From: Trichoplusia ni
Taxonomy: Eukaryota > Arthropoda > Insecta > Lepidoptera > Noctuidae
NCBI RefSeq assembly: GCF_003590095.1
Contig: NC_039488.1
Coordinates: 7,936,001-8,000,000 of the forward strand
DNA length: 64,000 nucleotides
Reading direction: 5' to 3'
The position numbers and the translations under genes were made by a program. Position 1 is the stretch's first letter; every line of letters begins with the position of its first letter. A model generated the notes under the pieces. It was not told the DNA's origin. It did no database searches and was given only the letters and a program-made list of their open reading frames with translations. Below, one piece after another: positions 12,815 through 26,800 of the stretch.

Positions 12815-12912
12815 AATTTCCAATTATTGTGTTCGAATAATGCTTAGGAGAATACCAATTTAATCCAATTTCTATTCAATCATCGGCCATTGCTAGCAGA
12901 ATAGGGGCCCAG
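12815..12912. repeat. Partial family H MITE (ggggccc ends)
   Basis: The end 'catcggccattgctagcagaataggggccc' and the preceding 'ttccaattattgtg...aatgcttaggagaat' match the right half of the complete element at 49224-49460. Confidence 0.6.
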
Positions 12913-13281
12913 AGGTTTGCGATGGTAATGTGTCGAGCGAGGGTGTCCGCTGAGCCCTTTCTATCGGAGCTGAGCTGACCGTATCGAGGTAAATGAAGCG
13001 ATTCTATTGCGTTCTTTACAAACACATCCCTCGCTACGCATCCTCACTCATATCTGGTGGAAACACACTTTTACAGCGGGTTAAATAACGAAACTGATGC
13101 GGTACTGTTTTGGGACGATCTTGAAATTAGTATTAATGTATCAATTGTTATCAACGTCGTTAGCTATCAATATGAGTTTAGTTCCAACTCCTGCCTCTAT
13201 AATTAGCTCCAGTGTCGGTTTGGTGCTAAGTTCACCTCAATATGGGTATTTGACTGAATCTAATAAAATAAATCTGTTTAG

Positions 13282-13529
13282 TCAGACAGATTTCCAAAAA
13301 AAAATATTGAGTACATATTTTTCAATTTATCACATCGTTAAAAAGTAAGAAAGATTAAAAGCATATAAGACGATGAAATGTATAGTGATGTACTAGCAAC
13401 ATCACTTGCTAGTAAAGGGCGTACTGGTAAGTGACGTCACACGAGATTTTAAATCACTGTAGCCGATTTTATATTTTTGCGAGATAAAATAAAAAAGACG
13501 TTTGCAATATTTTTTGGAAATCTATCTGA
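13282..13529. mobile_element. MITE family G, TIR 'tcagacagatttcc'
   Basis: It is bounded by inverted ends: 'tcagacagatttccaaaaa' on the left and 'tttttggaaatctatctga' on the right. The interior ('aagaaagattaaaagca', 'acttgctagtaaag', 'ggtaagtgacgtcacacga') recurs at 51377-51617 with the same ends. No open frame spans it. It is a short non-autonomous DNA transposon. Confidence 0.7.
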
Positions 13530-14402
13530 GGGACTGAATACATTTTCTTTGTTATATGCCCTATTTTATTAAAACAGAATAAGCCTAATATTGTAGTCCC
13601 TGATTACCTAAAATCAGGTTGAGTATAGCAATTATGTGTAGACAACGGTCGTTATTACCGAGACTAAGAGAAACTTAATTTAAAATATCCACGCCTCAAA
13701 GAAACTTAAAAATAAATACATTATTCCGAACGATATCACAACATATTGAATGGAAGATACAAACATCAGGATAATTTCGTTAATTATTAGTTTTTTTTTT
13801 CTTTAATAATTATTTTACAATGTTACATCAAAGTTAACGATTGTAGAAACGACACTTAGGTAGACATGTGTCAGACAAACAGACATACCTTTAAAATCTT
13901 AGTACAAGTCATACAGTTATAATTAAATTTGTCGATTAATACAAGAATCATACATAACTATCCGAGTATTTATACAATCTATCTATTTGTGCGTAGTTTT
14001 TATTAGTTTAAAATTTAATTTGAAATTATATCAATTTCAAAATCTATGTAACTTTATAGCTTAACACCAGTATGTTGCAGAGCGACTGTCTATCCGATAT
14101 ATTTTTAATGGGGAATCGTTTTTAATCTTTTATTTAGACAAAAATAATATTTGCTAAATCAAGAGTTTTTTATGAAGTTTTAAAATCGTCTATTACTACC
14201 AAACTGATTTACAAAACCAATTTTACTGGGTAACACAGTATCTTATAGCAAGACTGGTTTTTATGCAATACTTTTGAATAATCCCTGATAATACTTTCGT
14301 TTTTATTTGTAATAAACAACTTCTTTTCCGAAAAAAAACACTATTCTTGCTTTATGAATATACAAACAGATAAGGCTAAGTTTTCACGATAAAACACTAC
14401 AG

Positions 14403-14458
14403 TTGCGTCCGAAACTAATCGGGCGAAACCGATAAATACGCGTGAGTAAACCGTCACC
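14403..14458. repeat. Family D repeat, partial
   Basis: Only the second half survives: 'gttgcgtccgaaactaatcgg' followed by 'aaatacgcgtgagtaaaccg'. Confidence 0.6.
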
Positions 14459-14521
14459 AAATACATATAAAGACTGTCATTTTTTACGAAATACACTACT
14501 TAGAGTTTATAGAGAATCTAG

Positions 14522-14527
14522 TTTATT
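14522..14527 (-). terminator. Candidate wee1 polyadenylation signal
   Basis: TTTATT on the plus strand is AATAAA on the minus strand, about 170 nt downstream of the Wee1 stop at 14699-14701. Position and sequence fit; use is inferred. Confidence 0.4.
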
Positions 14528-14698
14528 ACCACACAAAGACGTTTAAAAATATAATCGAGAGTAATTTCAAGAATATTGCATAAACAGATGACCTTGAAAC
14601 ACCTTTCAGCTACAAGTTTAGTCAAACATATACAACTTCTCTCATATAATCTTTACATTATCTTTATAAATATATACTTTAATGATTCGATTTATATT

Positions 14699-14879
14699 TT
14701 ATACCTTTTTCGTTCGTCTGTACCTCTCGCGGTCTATTCTGATGGGCGACGTCACGGATTGTATCATTTCCGCTATGTGATTGTCGACGCGCGGCTTTTG
14801 CAATCGTTTCGCTGATCGCGTTCGGAATTTCGCTGATTCTTGATTCGCAACGATGTTCGGTGTTAATGATTTTATACAT
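14699..14879 (-). CDS. wee1: Wee1 terminal coding exon (59 codons plus stop)
   Basis: Exon 10 ends GCCAG|GTATGT (GT at 15218-15217). A strong acceptor, ttattgttacag, lies at 14891-14880, and joining there gives EAARCIKSLTPN followed by an Arg/Lys-rich tail and TAA at 14701-14699. The other frame of this exon is also open for 69 codons, but it starts inside the exon and ignores the splice site. Without this join, exon 10 would read on into a family A repeat and end with 13 repeat-derived residues. The spliced form is preferred because phase, acceptor and a Wee1-like basic C-terminus all agree. Confidence 0.8.
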
Positions 14880-17800
14880 CTGTAACAATAAATTAAGTTT
14901 TAACTCAAGAAGACGTGTTTTAATTCAAAATTTGTGTGAAAAAAATGCAAGGTTTGCTTCAATGCGCGCTAACGCATGGCAATCTGTATTTGCTAGGGGT
15001 GAAATGTTATGCACGCGATCATAGCGCCAGAGGTGACAGAATGATCGAAGGTGTGCGGCGTGTGCGTTGAGTCTGGGAAAAATCCGCGAACTACTCATTG
15101 CGCGCTATGCAGACTTCCAAGCCTTTCCCCAACTATGTTAAGGTCGGCTTCGAGTCTAACCGGATTCAGCTAAGTACCAGTGTTTTGCAAGGAGCGACTG
15201 CCTATCTGATCCACATACCTGGCGGCCTCCTGCAGCTTCCTGGCGAGCAGCTCGTTCTTCATGTTGGCGGCGGCGAGCTCGCGCCGCAGCTGCGCCTTGC
15301 TCTTGTTGCCGGCGGGGTGCAGCAGCGGGTGGCGGCGCAGGCGGGCGGCCGACGGCCGGGCGGAGGGGTCCGGGTCTACCATTTTCTGTTCACAGTAGAT
15401 ATATATAGTTAAAAACCATCTTGGAATTATATTAACATAAAATAGTTCGGGAATTAACGCGAAAAAGAAACCTTAATGGAATTGTATTAACATTTAACGC
15501 GAATTTTACCGATTAGCCCGACGTTTCGAGGTAATATAATTATGCAACGCGAAAGTTTCAATATAAGTTTAACCATAGTGGAAAATCAAATGTACAAAGT
15601 TTAATCGAGTTCTAAAAAGGGATATATATAAAAATGAATAGTTGTTCGTTAGTCTCACTAAAACTCGATAACGGCTGAACCGATTTGACTTATTTTAGTC
15701 TTAAAATATTCGTGCCACACTTTAAAACTTTAAACGTTAATAAAACATGCAAACAAGCAAAAAAAGAGTTGTATATTTTTCTACATTGTGATCATCGACT
15801 ACTAAACGGATACGTAGTTTGCCGGGACAGCTAGTTAAACATAAATACGCGTAGACAATCAGGCGACACCAACCTTGAGCAGCTGGTTGAACTCCCTGGA
15901 CAGGTAGTGCAGGTCGGGCAGCTTGCCGTCGCGTATGTCGTGCCACTCCTGGCCGTTCTTCGGCAGCGGCCCGCCGCCGCCCGCCTCGAACAGCGTCAGA
16001 CCTGTTGCAACAAAAACATTATAATAATTGAGTACTTAACAACAAAAATTCCTTCAGAAAGATTTACAAAACTAATGCATAAGTCTTTTTTTCTTTAAAT
16101 CGTAGCAAGTAGTGATTATACTAAAATGAAGAATTATACTAGATGATGAATTATATGGTAATGGGGGCTCCATTACCATATAATTCATCATCTTAAGTGA
16201 AATATGTCTGACGGACTTAAGAGATTTATATTTCTACTATAAGTCCGATTTTTAATTCGAGGCAGTAAAATGACAATTGCAACTGTCATTTATACAAAAA
16301 AGGGTGACCCGCTACAATAGTGATGTTTGGAAATCTTACTACGACGATGACATTTAGTCATGCTTTATTTTATTATGTATCAAAAATTTACTATTTCTAT
16401 TAATTGAGCTTTTATAATTGTAAGTGGATATTAAATTTGTTTTTCATCCAACCACTGCATAATGTCAGAATTCATCCAGTTTGGAGTTGGATGCGCTCGA
16501 CTTTTCTTGCATGGTAAGGTGCTTCATCTTATGCCAGCACCGCATTTGGCTTTAATTTTATAAATTTAAATTAATATTATTTTTTTTACATTTAAAAACA
16601 GTCACCGTGTATGTCTTTTGATTAATTGTCGTAAATATATTTTTTTTTATACAGAGCTAATTTGATATCTGAATAAAAAAATGTAAGCTCGACTAACTTT
16701 TGATTGTAATAAGCCGATTCTAACACATCACTATTTATTTGGAATTAAAAACCTGCCACACTGGAAATGTCATTTTACTGCCTCGAATTAAAATCGGACT
16801 ATTGATGTATTCAAATAACCTATTGTAATGTTATTACACATACAAAAATCAAACATTTTTATCTAGAATGTTCAATAACTTATTGGAAAAAAATGATCAT
16901 TTCTCTACATTATAAAGAGGAATACGCAAACTTCTTTTCATAGATTTATGCAGGTAGCCTGAGGGTTTTGTGTACAAAAATAAGTTGATTTTTGTAGTAA
17001 ATTCACTGGGTGATTCATACTTAAATTATGCAATGGATGCACTTAACTACTCATACAATCTAGATAAATACCGGTTCTTAAACCATAGCACTTTAAAATA
17101 AAAAAAATATTCTTATCATATATTTGTGTGAAGTTGAAAAAGACATAATTATGTATCAATCAATCATGTTTACTTGTGAACATAGGTTATAGAATACGTG
17201 AAAGGTCTTAAAGTAAATATGTCAAGTTCTCACCGAACGCGAAGATATCTGCCTTGGTGAGCTGCGTGAGGTCTTCCTGTAACACTTCTTTGGGCAGGTA
17301 GCGACAGTCACCCTCCTCCACGGAGGGAGATGATACACAGGTCACGTGGCCGAGGTCACCTGGAGGACAAAAATATTATTAGAATAATAATAAGACTCCT
17401 CAACTTTCACACAACGCCATCTAGTCTCAAACTAAGCAAAGCTTGTATTATGAGTACTAGACAACTTAAATCATACATAATATAGATAAATTACACCCAG
17501 ACACAGAAAAAATATCGTGCTAATCACACAAACATTTGTCCTGGGTGGGAATGGAACCCTTCCGGTGTAGCAGTCAGGGCCCCTAAACACTACACCAACA
17601 GGCCATGATATGAAGATGGTTGTGTCCATTTTTTAAGGTTCACAAGTTACATTTATTTTCTTGTTTTCTGCCTTTAAAATTCTTCATTTTTTTATTTAAT
17701 AACACCTATCTATGACGTATCTATATCTAACCTAACCTAACGCCGCGTCAGCTCATGATTAAGGACTCCGGTTGGGTCCGAAACTATTTGGGCACTCCCG

Positions 17801-20800
17801 ACAAATACGCGTGAGTAAATTATACCAAACCCACTGAGCGCGACGTGTTGCAGGTTTGACAGCGTAGTCCAAGCATTTGTGTGATCCCACGAATACTTAT
17901 CCTGAGTCTAGGTGTCTTTGTGCATCCGACTTGAATATTTGTTACGTAAAATCCGGACAACACAAGGATTAAATTCCTTAATGTTGAGTCGTTTAAAAAA
18001 AAGACATCAATCATTATCATTTGCTATCGTGATACTGATTCATTATTAAATGATGCCGTTGCATCGTGAGTAAACCGTTGTTTATTCACACGTATTTATT
18101 ATTATCCCGATAGATACGCGTGAGTAAACCGTTGCATCATTTAATACAGACATCTAATCTGCCTTCTTTCTCATATAACTCACCGATCTTATATATATGA
18201 TGGTACTGCGGCTCGTCGTCGTCGTAGCCGTCGTCGGAGTCGTGCGCGGGCTGGCCCTCACCGCTGCAGATGAATATGTTGCCGGGCTTCACGTCCATGT
18301 GGACCAGCTGCAGCGAGTGGATGTAGCTGTTGGGGACGAACACGAATATGAGTGGTTTGTTTTTGTAATGATAACTTTTGCTAATGTCGGATAAAATTCG
18401 GACTTGTGACTGTGTAACAGAATTCAGTTTTTACTCTTTGTGATTCATACACCCTAATAAAAAAGAATATAATAATATTTCATAACATATTTTACAAGGA
18501 GCGACTGCCTATCCGATCTCCTCAACCCAGTTACCTGGACTACACGATCCCCTTTAATTAGACTGGTTGTCAGACTTTCAAGCATCTAACTACCTGTTCT
18601 GCCTGTCAAAGATGAATGAATAGCAACCGGGGCCAACAATTTAACGTCTCTTCCGAAACAAGGAGGAACGTTGTGACAAAGTTGGTCACCCATCTACGGG
18701 TCAACCGCGTCGATGGGTCTGCAGTTATTAGCTGGGCCAAGGGCTATGCTAGCTTGGGCAGGGATAATAATGTATGTATGTAATAACTTACGCTAAGCCA
18801 TCAGCAATGTGTGCGAGCAACAACAGAAGCTCGCTCTCTCGGAGCGGTCCGTTCTGAATCTTCTGCTGTAGCGAGCCTCCGTCACAGTACTCATTCTGGA
18901 TAATCATGTGGTCGTCCTCCGCCCATGCTGAGTAGTATCTGATGGGTACAAACAAGGAAAATTAGTGTGAGAGAGGAGAACTGGCAATGTGAGATTCTTG
19001 ATGATTTTGGTTGGGTTATACCGTGGTATAAGTGTAAACTTGGGTGTGGTTAGCATTATATAGCTTTATAATGAGTACTTGATATTGAATATATTTTTGA
19101 CACCCACACTAAAGAATTGAACTCCTTGTATCGTGGCGGGTTTCACAAATATTCAAATGATAGGCGCAAAGACACCCAGACTCAGAACAAGCATTCGTGG
19201 ATCACACAAAGCTAGTTCAACGTGGGGATCGAATTCGCGACACGTGAGGCGTGTTGACCTCAACAACTCTGCTATGTGCGCATGGTCAAAATGAAAAGTT
19301 TTTATTTCAAGTAGGCCGTTTTCCAGGCACTTTCAAAACGTTGTATTTCAAAATGTATATGTATATTCAATTTGTTTAGGTAGTTAACTAAAGGTAAACA
19401 TTCTTGGTGTGTCTTTTTATACAAACACATATTAAATAAATAAACAACTTATTTATATATTTCATTTGGCAATCTTTATTGTTGTTTTACGTTTGTTTTT
19501 AGTCAAGTTTTATTTTTAAACTGAGTTTTTAGACAATAAGACACTAAGATTGATTACCTTTAGTTAACTACCTAAACAAATAGAGTAGAGTAAGTAGTGT
19601 GTACCTGACGACATGCGGATGCTTCCCTAGCGCGGCGTGCGCGTAGACCTCGGTGAGGGCGGCGCGCTCGGCCGCCGAGCCCGCCACCGGCCGCAGCGAG
19701 CGCTTCAGCGCGTACACGCAGCCGTCCAGCTTGTTCACGCAGCGGGTCACGCGCCCGAACTCGCCCAGGCCCACCACGCCCAGCTCCACGAACTCGATGT
19801 TGTAGCGGGAGATGTTGGATTCCTGGGTCAGGGAGTACCGTATTAGTAGGGAATTATAATAGCGACGACCTGGTGAAAGCTGCTTGGTTAGATGCAGGTG
19901 GCAATGAACTGGTCGCGCTGGAGATATGGAGAGGCCTATGTCCAGTAGTGGACAACTATAAGCTGAGATGATGGAAAATAGTACAAAGCTTAGATTCAAC
20001 AAGATATTCCAAGGAATGTTGTACTCCTAATCTTATTTGTGAACAAGAACAAGACAGTGTAATTGTAGTCCTCTAATATATAAAATTCTCGTGTCACAGT
20101 GTACGAAATTGAATTTCTCTGAAACGGCTCAACCGATTCTCATAAAATTGTGTATGCATATTTGATAAGTCTGAGAATATAACACCATATATTTTTCATA
20201 ACCCTATGTTTTCCCTTGAACCTAATTTATACGACAAAACAATGTCTCCGGGAGATCTAGTATCTTATACAAAGATATCACTTCTTTTGACTTCTAGAAA
20301 CATGTTCTAAACACACATCAATTAATAATTTAATGAATTTCCAAGTAATATTCACCCTGAGTCTCTTTGCCGGCTGTTCGGGCGTCGCGTCGCCCCACGT
20401 CGGTGTTTTTGACAAAGCTCGCTTCTTCTTGTTCAGCGCTTGACCTGATAATAATATTAATTCAATATGTTGTTGACTTAGTAATTTATACATATTTAGT
20501 TGTATATATTTTAACGGGTTTGAACCGTAGCCTCTGCAGGTAATGCGTGTTTTTGAAAACAAATCCCGTAATAGAAAAAATGCTTATGTCCTGGGAGTTT
20601 CCCAAAAATTCAAGTCACTCTGACTCGAAACAAGCATTCGTGGTTCACACAAATGCTACCTACGCGGGTTTCGAACCAACGACTCGTCTCGTGCTGCGTG
20701 TTTGACCTTAACCACTCGGATATCTTAAAATGTATTATAAGCGCAAAAGATTGTATGCATGGATGTATGGATGTTTGTTCCTCATTCACGCAAAAACCAC

Positions 20801-23800
20801 TGAACGGATTTTGACGAAACTTGGTACACAGATAGTTTACAACCAGGATTAATACATAGGCACATGTAGATAGTTTTTATCCCGATTTTGTGTTCCTGTG
20901 GGATCATTTTAATGTTCATTGTTCATTTGTGTTCTCACCATCAGGCGTGAAGGGATTGATGTTGGCGACGGCGCGGCGGCAGACTCGCGAGTCCTCCAGC
21001 TCGTCGGGCGGCAGGCTGCCCAGCGCGCTGTCCTCGTCGCCGGACGCCGCGCCCGGCGGGTGCAGGTGGTGGCTGGAGCCAGACGGCATGCCTGCGGAGC
21101 GAAGATGGTGGATTGGTGATCAGATTCATAGTGGTAATTGACATAGATCTTGGACAAAACCTTGAAATCTTTGAAAATAACTGTATGCGCAATTATGTTT
21201 CAATATTATAACTCAGGTTTTAATCTATAAAACCTACGTTAGGCACCAGTCCCTCTCATAGGTGGAACTCAAGTTGTTTCTATCTTACCGTGTTAAGTTA
21301 CTTTAAGGCCTTTTGTGAAGACATAATAAATGATGTATTTATTTATTTAAAATTGACTCAAAAATTGAAAAACCACATCTTGAAAACCGAAATTTATCTG
21401 CAGGAATTGCTCTGATCTCACTAATCTAAATAATCAATTAAAATAGTATCGACTCATTTATTTGACGCAAGCTGAGTAATTCATCAAACGTTATATATAT
21501 ATAAACTTTCTTTTTAAAGTGTGTATGTACCACATGAATAATTATCGCTTGCGGGAATCAAACCCGTTGCAGTCTACGCCACTTGGTGGTTTAAACCTAT
21601 AGTGATCGTCGGCTATCCGTGTATCTTTAGTTTTAGATTTTATTAATTATTTTTCATTGAACCTAAAAATCAAATAGCTGTCATTTGGTCGCAATGAAAT
21701 TTCATCAAGTTTGGCTCTGTATTTTTAATTTAGAGTCCGTTATACGTTCTCAATATGAACGAAATTTTTTAGAGTAAAACATAATTTAAATATATATAAA
21801 ATATAACTCACCCGTCTGCGCGTTTAATTTCGGTGGAAACAGTCTGGACCGGGGCGGATGGTGTGACGGAGTCGAACACTTCTCCAGCAGCGTCTTAGGT
21901 GTGTGGGGACTGTCAAATAACCTGGGAATAAAGGTAATATATTATTTAACATATCATTAAACATGAAGGAAATACCGATGAAACAGAATGGAAGACTTTA
22001 GATAATTATAGGGATGTAGAAAAAGCTTAACGAACAATAAAAATAAATGGGAATTTGAGGATGTTATTAAAATCATAGTTAATAGTTTTCTTGAGTCGGA
22101 TTTGTAATTATTTATTTAAATTAAACGATTTAATTTTAAGGGAACACGAGAGTTGACCAACTCCGCTTCAGCTCATGATTAAGGACTCCGGTTGGGTCCG
22201 AATCTAGTCTATCCCTATAAATACGCATGAGTAAACCGTTTCTAATCACGATTTATCTTCTTAGCATTTTCTTCATTCGAATTAAAAAAAAAAGTTTTTA
22301 CATATCTATACTCTATACTAATATATAAAGCTGAAGAGTTTGTTTGATTGTTTGTTTGTTTGTTTGACGCGCTAATCTCAGGAACTACTGGTCCAAATAG
22401 AAAAAATATTTTTGTGTTGAATAGACCAATCATCGAGGAAAGCTTTAGGCTATAAACCATCACGCTGCGACTAATAGGAGCAAAGATACAATGGAAAATG
22501 TGAAAAAAACAAGGCAGGTATAAATCATAACGTCGCGGGCAACAGCTAGTAATTAAATAATTAAACATACTAAAATTAACATTATCAACATGTGACAAAC
22601 TTCAAGAAAAACGTTAACCTAAAAAAAAACTTAAATTCAACTTAAATAAAATCGAAAGACCATAACAAACACATTTCATCTACGATTTACGAAACACATC
22701 CCGTCTTACGAAACAACCCCTAAGGAATGCAACAATGGCGTACACCTGGACCAACTTGCAAGACCCCGATCTTGAACAATAAGACAGGTAGGAAGGGGTC
22801 CATGTATATTGTACGTAACACTTGTAGGTAACACCTGAGATTTTTGAGAATTGAAAACTTTTGGGGTGTTATTGTAAATTTGTTTGATTCGGAAACGTCT
22901 TCGAACCTGATTTTTTAATGTCATGTGTACCTTGAATTATTCTAAAAGAGATTTCTTTAAGAAAGACACAGTATCCTTGTAGAAAATTTTACACGCGAAA
23001 TATTATAAACGCGAAAGTTTGTATGTATGGATGTTTGTTCCTCTTTCACGCAAAACGACTAAACGGATTTCGAGGAAACTTGGTAAATAGGTAGTTCATA
23101 ACCATTAACATAAAGGATAGTTTGTGTGGCGATTATATATTCCCGTGGGATCATTTTTGATTTGTAGCAGGCGTCCTTTAATTGTTAAATTATTAAGTTT
23201 AATTGAAGAAATGATATCTGTTATCTATTTACAGCTCTTTATGGTATCTAAGTTAGCAACGCTAGTTTTATTTGAAAATAAAACGTTGTTTATTAATCTG
23301 AGTTGATAGAAAGCCGTTGAAAATTACGAAAGTATGAAAATTAGGACCATTACGTAAATAACATCGAAAAGACTGGTTTAACTTACATAAGTAGGTACCT
23401 AAAATAGCATCTAAGTTATTTTATCTAAAACCGGTCAAAGGCAAACGAGAGTAAACCTCAAAAAAAAAACACCAAAAACTAAAAAGGATATTAAAATAGG
23501 CCGCAACGAAAAAAAAATAACGATCGAGCAAAATATTTTATTTAAAAAAAAAAGAACACGATTTCCAACTGACAATTCCAAATTCTATTTAAATGTAGTT
23601 TCGATACAAAACATGCTTTCGCGTTAAGATGTTAAGATTCAATTTAGCAAAATGTATTCTTAGGTAGCTTTATACACGTATACAAAATCCGACCTTAAGT
23701 AGTTGAGTTAATGTTTAAAATCGAATGTTTTGATACAGACATGTGTGTAGGCGTGTTTTTTGCATGTTACGAACAGCTGTTTCTATCATATGTTCTTTAT

Positions 23801-26800
23801 AACTGTACCTTAACTGATTTTCTTTTCAGTGAGTCACTAACACAATAGTTTTGTTTTTTTTTTTGTTGGCATTAAGCTGGATTTCCGTTGGGTTGGCAGA
23901 ACTTGAAGTGTGACCCTCGAAACTTATATTATTATTCGGTTGAAAGGTTTTTGGGAAGGTCAATTAGGAATTGGTGAACATTGAGTAGCAGATAGATGAT
24001 CTAGCCAAAATTGCGGGATGAGGTAAAGAAAACTTCAAAATTAGCCGATAGCAGTATAGAGGTCACCACGTCAAATCCATTGTGCGCAACGTGTCGCGGG
24101 TTCGATCCCCACGTAAGACGGATTTGTGTGATCCACGAATGCTTGTCCTGTACTGGGTGTCTTTGTGCACGTGATTTTTGTGGGACGGTATTTGAGCAAT
24201 TTTTTAGCTTTTACACGTTGAAGTTTGGATTCACTAAAATCATCAGCAGAACTGGCTGCATTCTACATTTTGCTGTACTAGAGAAGTAGAGATGAACGTT
24301 TTCTGCCTAGAATCAATCCCAAGCAATACAGGCTCTCTACTTCCCTTTTAAAAATACTACTTTGCAGGCTAATCTGGCTCAACGCGTCCCGATATTCCTC
24401 GTGAGTCACGAGAAATGTCCAGAGAAATTACGTACGTCCGTTTTCAATAACAAAAAACTTATTTGACTTTCTAAAGTAGGATATAAAATACCAGGGACAA
24501 AATATTGCATAGCAAAAAGGTTATTTAACATCAAAACTGCGCACAAATAACAGTATTTAAGTAGAAACCGGTTGGACAGGTCGAAACGAGGTCAAATGTT
24601 AAATGCTAGTCGAGAAGGGTGGATGTGACATGTTCTAGCATGTTTTAGGTTCTAGAAGATGTAGTTACAGTTGGGTATTTGACAAAAAATAATGATCGGC
24701 ATAAAATGACCAATTAATAGTGCCCTATGAATCATGAGTCCATTACAAAATTTCCAAAGAACATTGGTAAGAATGAATTTTATTGTCCTTATGATAAAAA
24801 TTAAGATTTCAGAAGTATATTTTTAGCAGATGTTGATCGCGGCTTCGTCCGCCTAGATTTCGTAGATGATGTTGTAGGTGCAAAAACATTATCCACCATA
24901 AAAGTAGCCTATGTGTTAAGTGTTAATCGACTATAAACTGCTACTACATGTCTCTCATAAAAAACATGGAACTATCTCCCTATTTCAGGCGGTCAAAAAG
25001 ACCCCTTTCTCCCACAATTCAATAAAAAAATCTCACATCAAACTACAGCAAACTAGACAACAAAAACATACAAAAAAATACTACTAGTAGTAGTAAAATA
25101 ACAATAAAAATCAATGAATAATACTAGAATAGGGTAAAAACTAGTCAAACAAGTTTGCTTCTCTTTCTTCACAATAGACAAGAAAGAGACAAGTGATGTA
25201 TCCAGAATACAACAGAATTTGGGAGACAAGTTCAAACTCGTTCCAGATTGGAGGTGAGTAATGGGGATTTAGGACAAGTTGTGACAAGTATGGAAACTTC
25301 TGGGCAGTGGCTGACCGGTGGGAACTGGTGTTAACTGGTTTTTGTGATAGTATGATGTATCTGAAAGTTTTAGCCTTTGACCAGCTTTGCCTCATATTAG
25401 ATGTTAAACACAATGTTACATATAATGAGAAATTATTGTTTTTGTATTCTATAGATCATGATTGCCTCATAGTTGATTATTATTAGCTGTTATTAACAAT
25501 GTTACATTTAATAAGAAATAATTCCTTTTGTATTCCATAGATTGCGGGTTATCAGTTATTTCCATACCAAATTTCATCAAAATTGGTACAGATTTTGAGT
25601 GTTATAAAGCAAAAATCACATTCATTTACAAACTTTCACGTACACAATATTATTGATGATTTAAGTGTGAATAGAGTTTAAGATGGCAATATTCTGATAA
25701 AATATCAGCCTATAAACATTGCACTGCTGGGCAAAGGCCTCTTCATAGGAACGGTTTGAACATTTATGACTATAGTAGCTGACTGAATTGGTAGATTAGG
25801 TAGTTAGATATGAAGTTCGTGTTGAAGGGAGCTTAATACACATAACTTATATTAGGGCATCTTCCTCCTAATGTATTATTCTTTGAAATGATTAATTACT
25901 TATTGTTTAAAGCATCAGAAATACGCCTAGTAGAATATTTTCATTCTATTAAGATCTTAGACAGGGCACTCCTCCATAATAATTAAATAAGTTGTAAGAT
26001 CAGTTTAATTTAATATTCACAGTGGAACCATGTACCTAGAGAGATTATTGTCACAATTTAAAAGAGATTATTGTCACAAAAAAAAATACTTCAAATAAAA
26101 CGTTTTTGATTGACAGAACATACTACACTAATGATTTTTACAACAATAACTTCTATTGTTTCTTATTGATTGTCTTTTAAAGTGTTAATTAATCATAGAT
26201 AATGATATAAGGCTACTATATCTTCTTAAATAACAATGATGATCGATTACTATTCATGCTTCTATTTATGCAACTGAATAAGGTTTAAATTTGGCCTGTC
26301 AAGCCATGCTACCGCATGTATAGACCAACTACAGCTTTTGCATGTGACTCTGTCTTTATCAATGTTAATTTTTGTCATAAAAAATCCTATGGACTGCAAA
26401 TCACGACTCCAATAGCATTATTGACAGTAAATGTTCAAAAAAAACAATAATAATTGAAGCTAAAATAGTTAACTACTTGGCACATAAATCCTTTTTTAAG
26501 ATCAAGGCTGATCATTTAACCATTCTTGTTTGATTTTTGCTCAAACTATATCTAAAATCAATTTTCATAACATACAATATGTGTTAGGTGTTAAATCTAA
26601 TATACAAAATAACCCGGATTTTGATTATGAGAATGAGTTTATCAGTCAGACAGATAAATATAACTCTGAAAATGCAGTTTGAGTGTTGGGAGTCATTAAA
26701 AAAGATGCTGTGTAAAAAAAGAGAGATTAATGCCCAGCAGTGGGATGGTGGGATCATGGAGCATGATGAGAAGTAAAAAGTAACTTCAAACATCTTAATT

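Noticed and set aside
14679..14888. A separate 69-codon protein
   Set aside because: It is the wrong frame of the Wee1 terminal exon; the spliced frame is in phase with exon 10.
15170..15382. A 70-codon frame as the end of Wee1
   Set aside because: It reads through a strong GTATGT donor into a family A repeat. Splicing to 14879 keeps phase and gives a Wee1-like tail.
22242..22598. 118-codon minus-strand frame
   Set aside because: It lies across a Helitron-like repeat, and similar frames appear at the other copies.
25141..25413. 90-codon minus-strand frame in Wee1 intron 1
   Set aside because: It is locally less AT-rich, but has no recognised motif and no flanking splice sites that fit Wee1 phase. 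Left as unexplained sequence.
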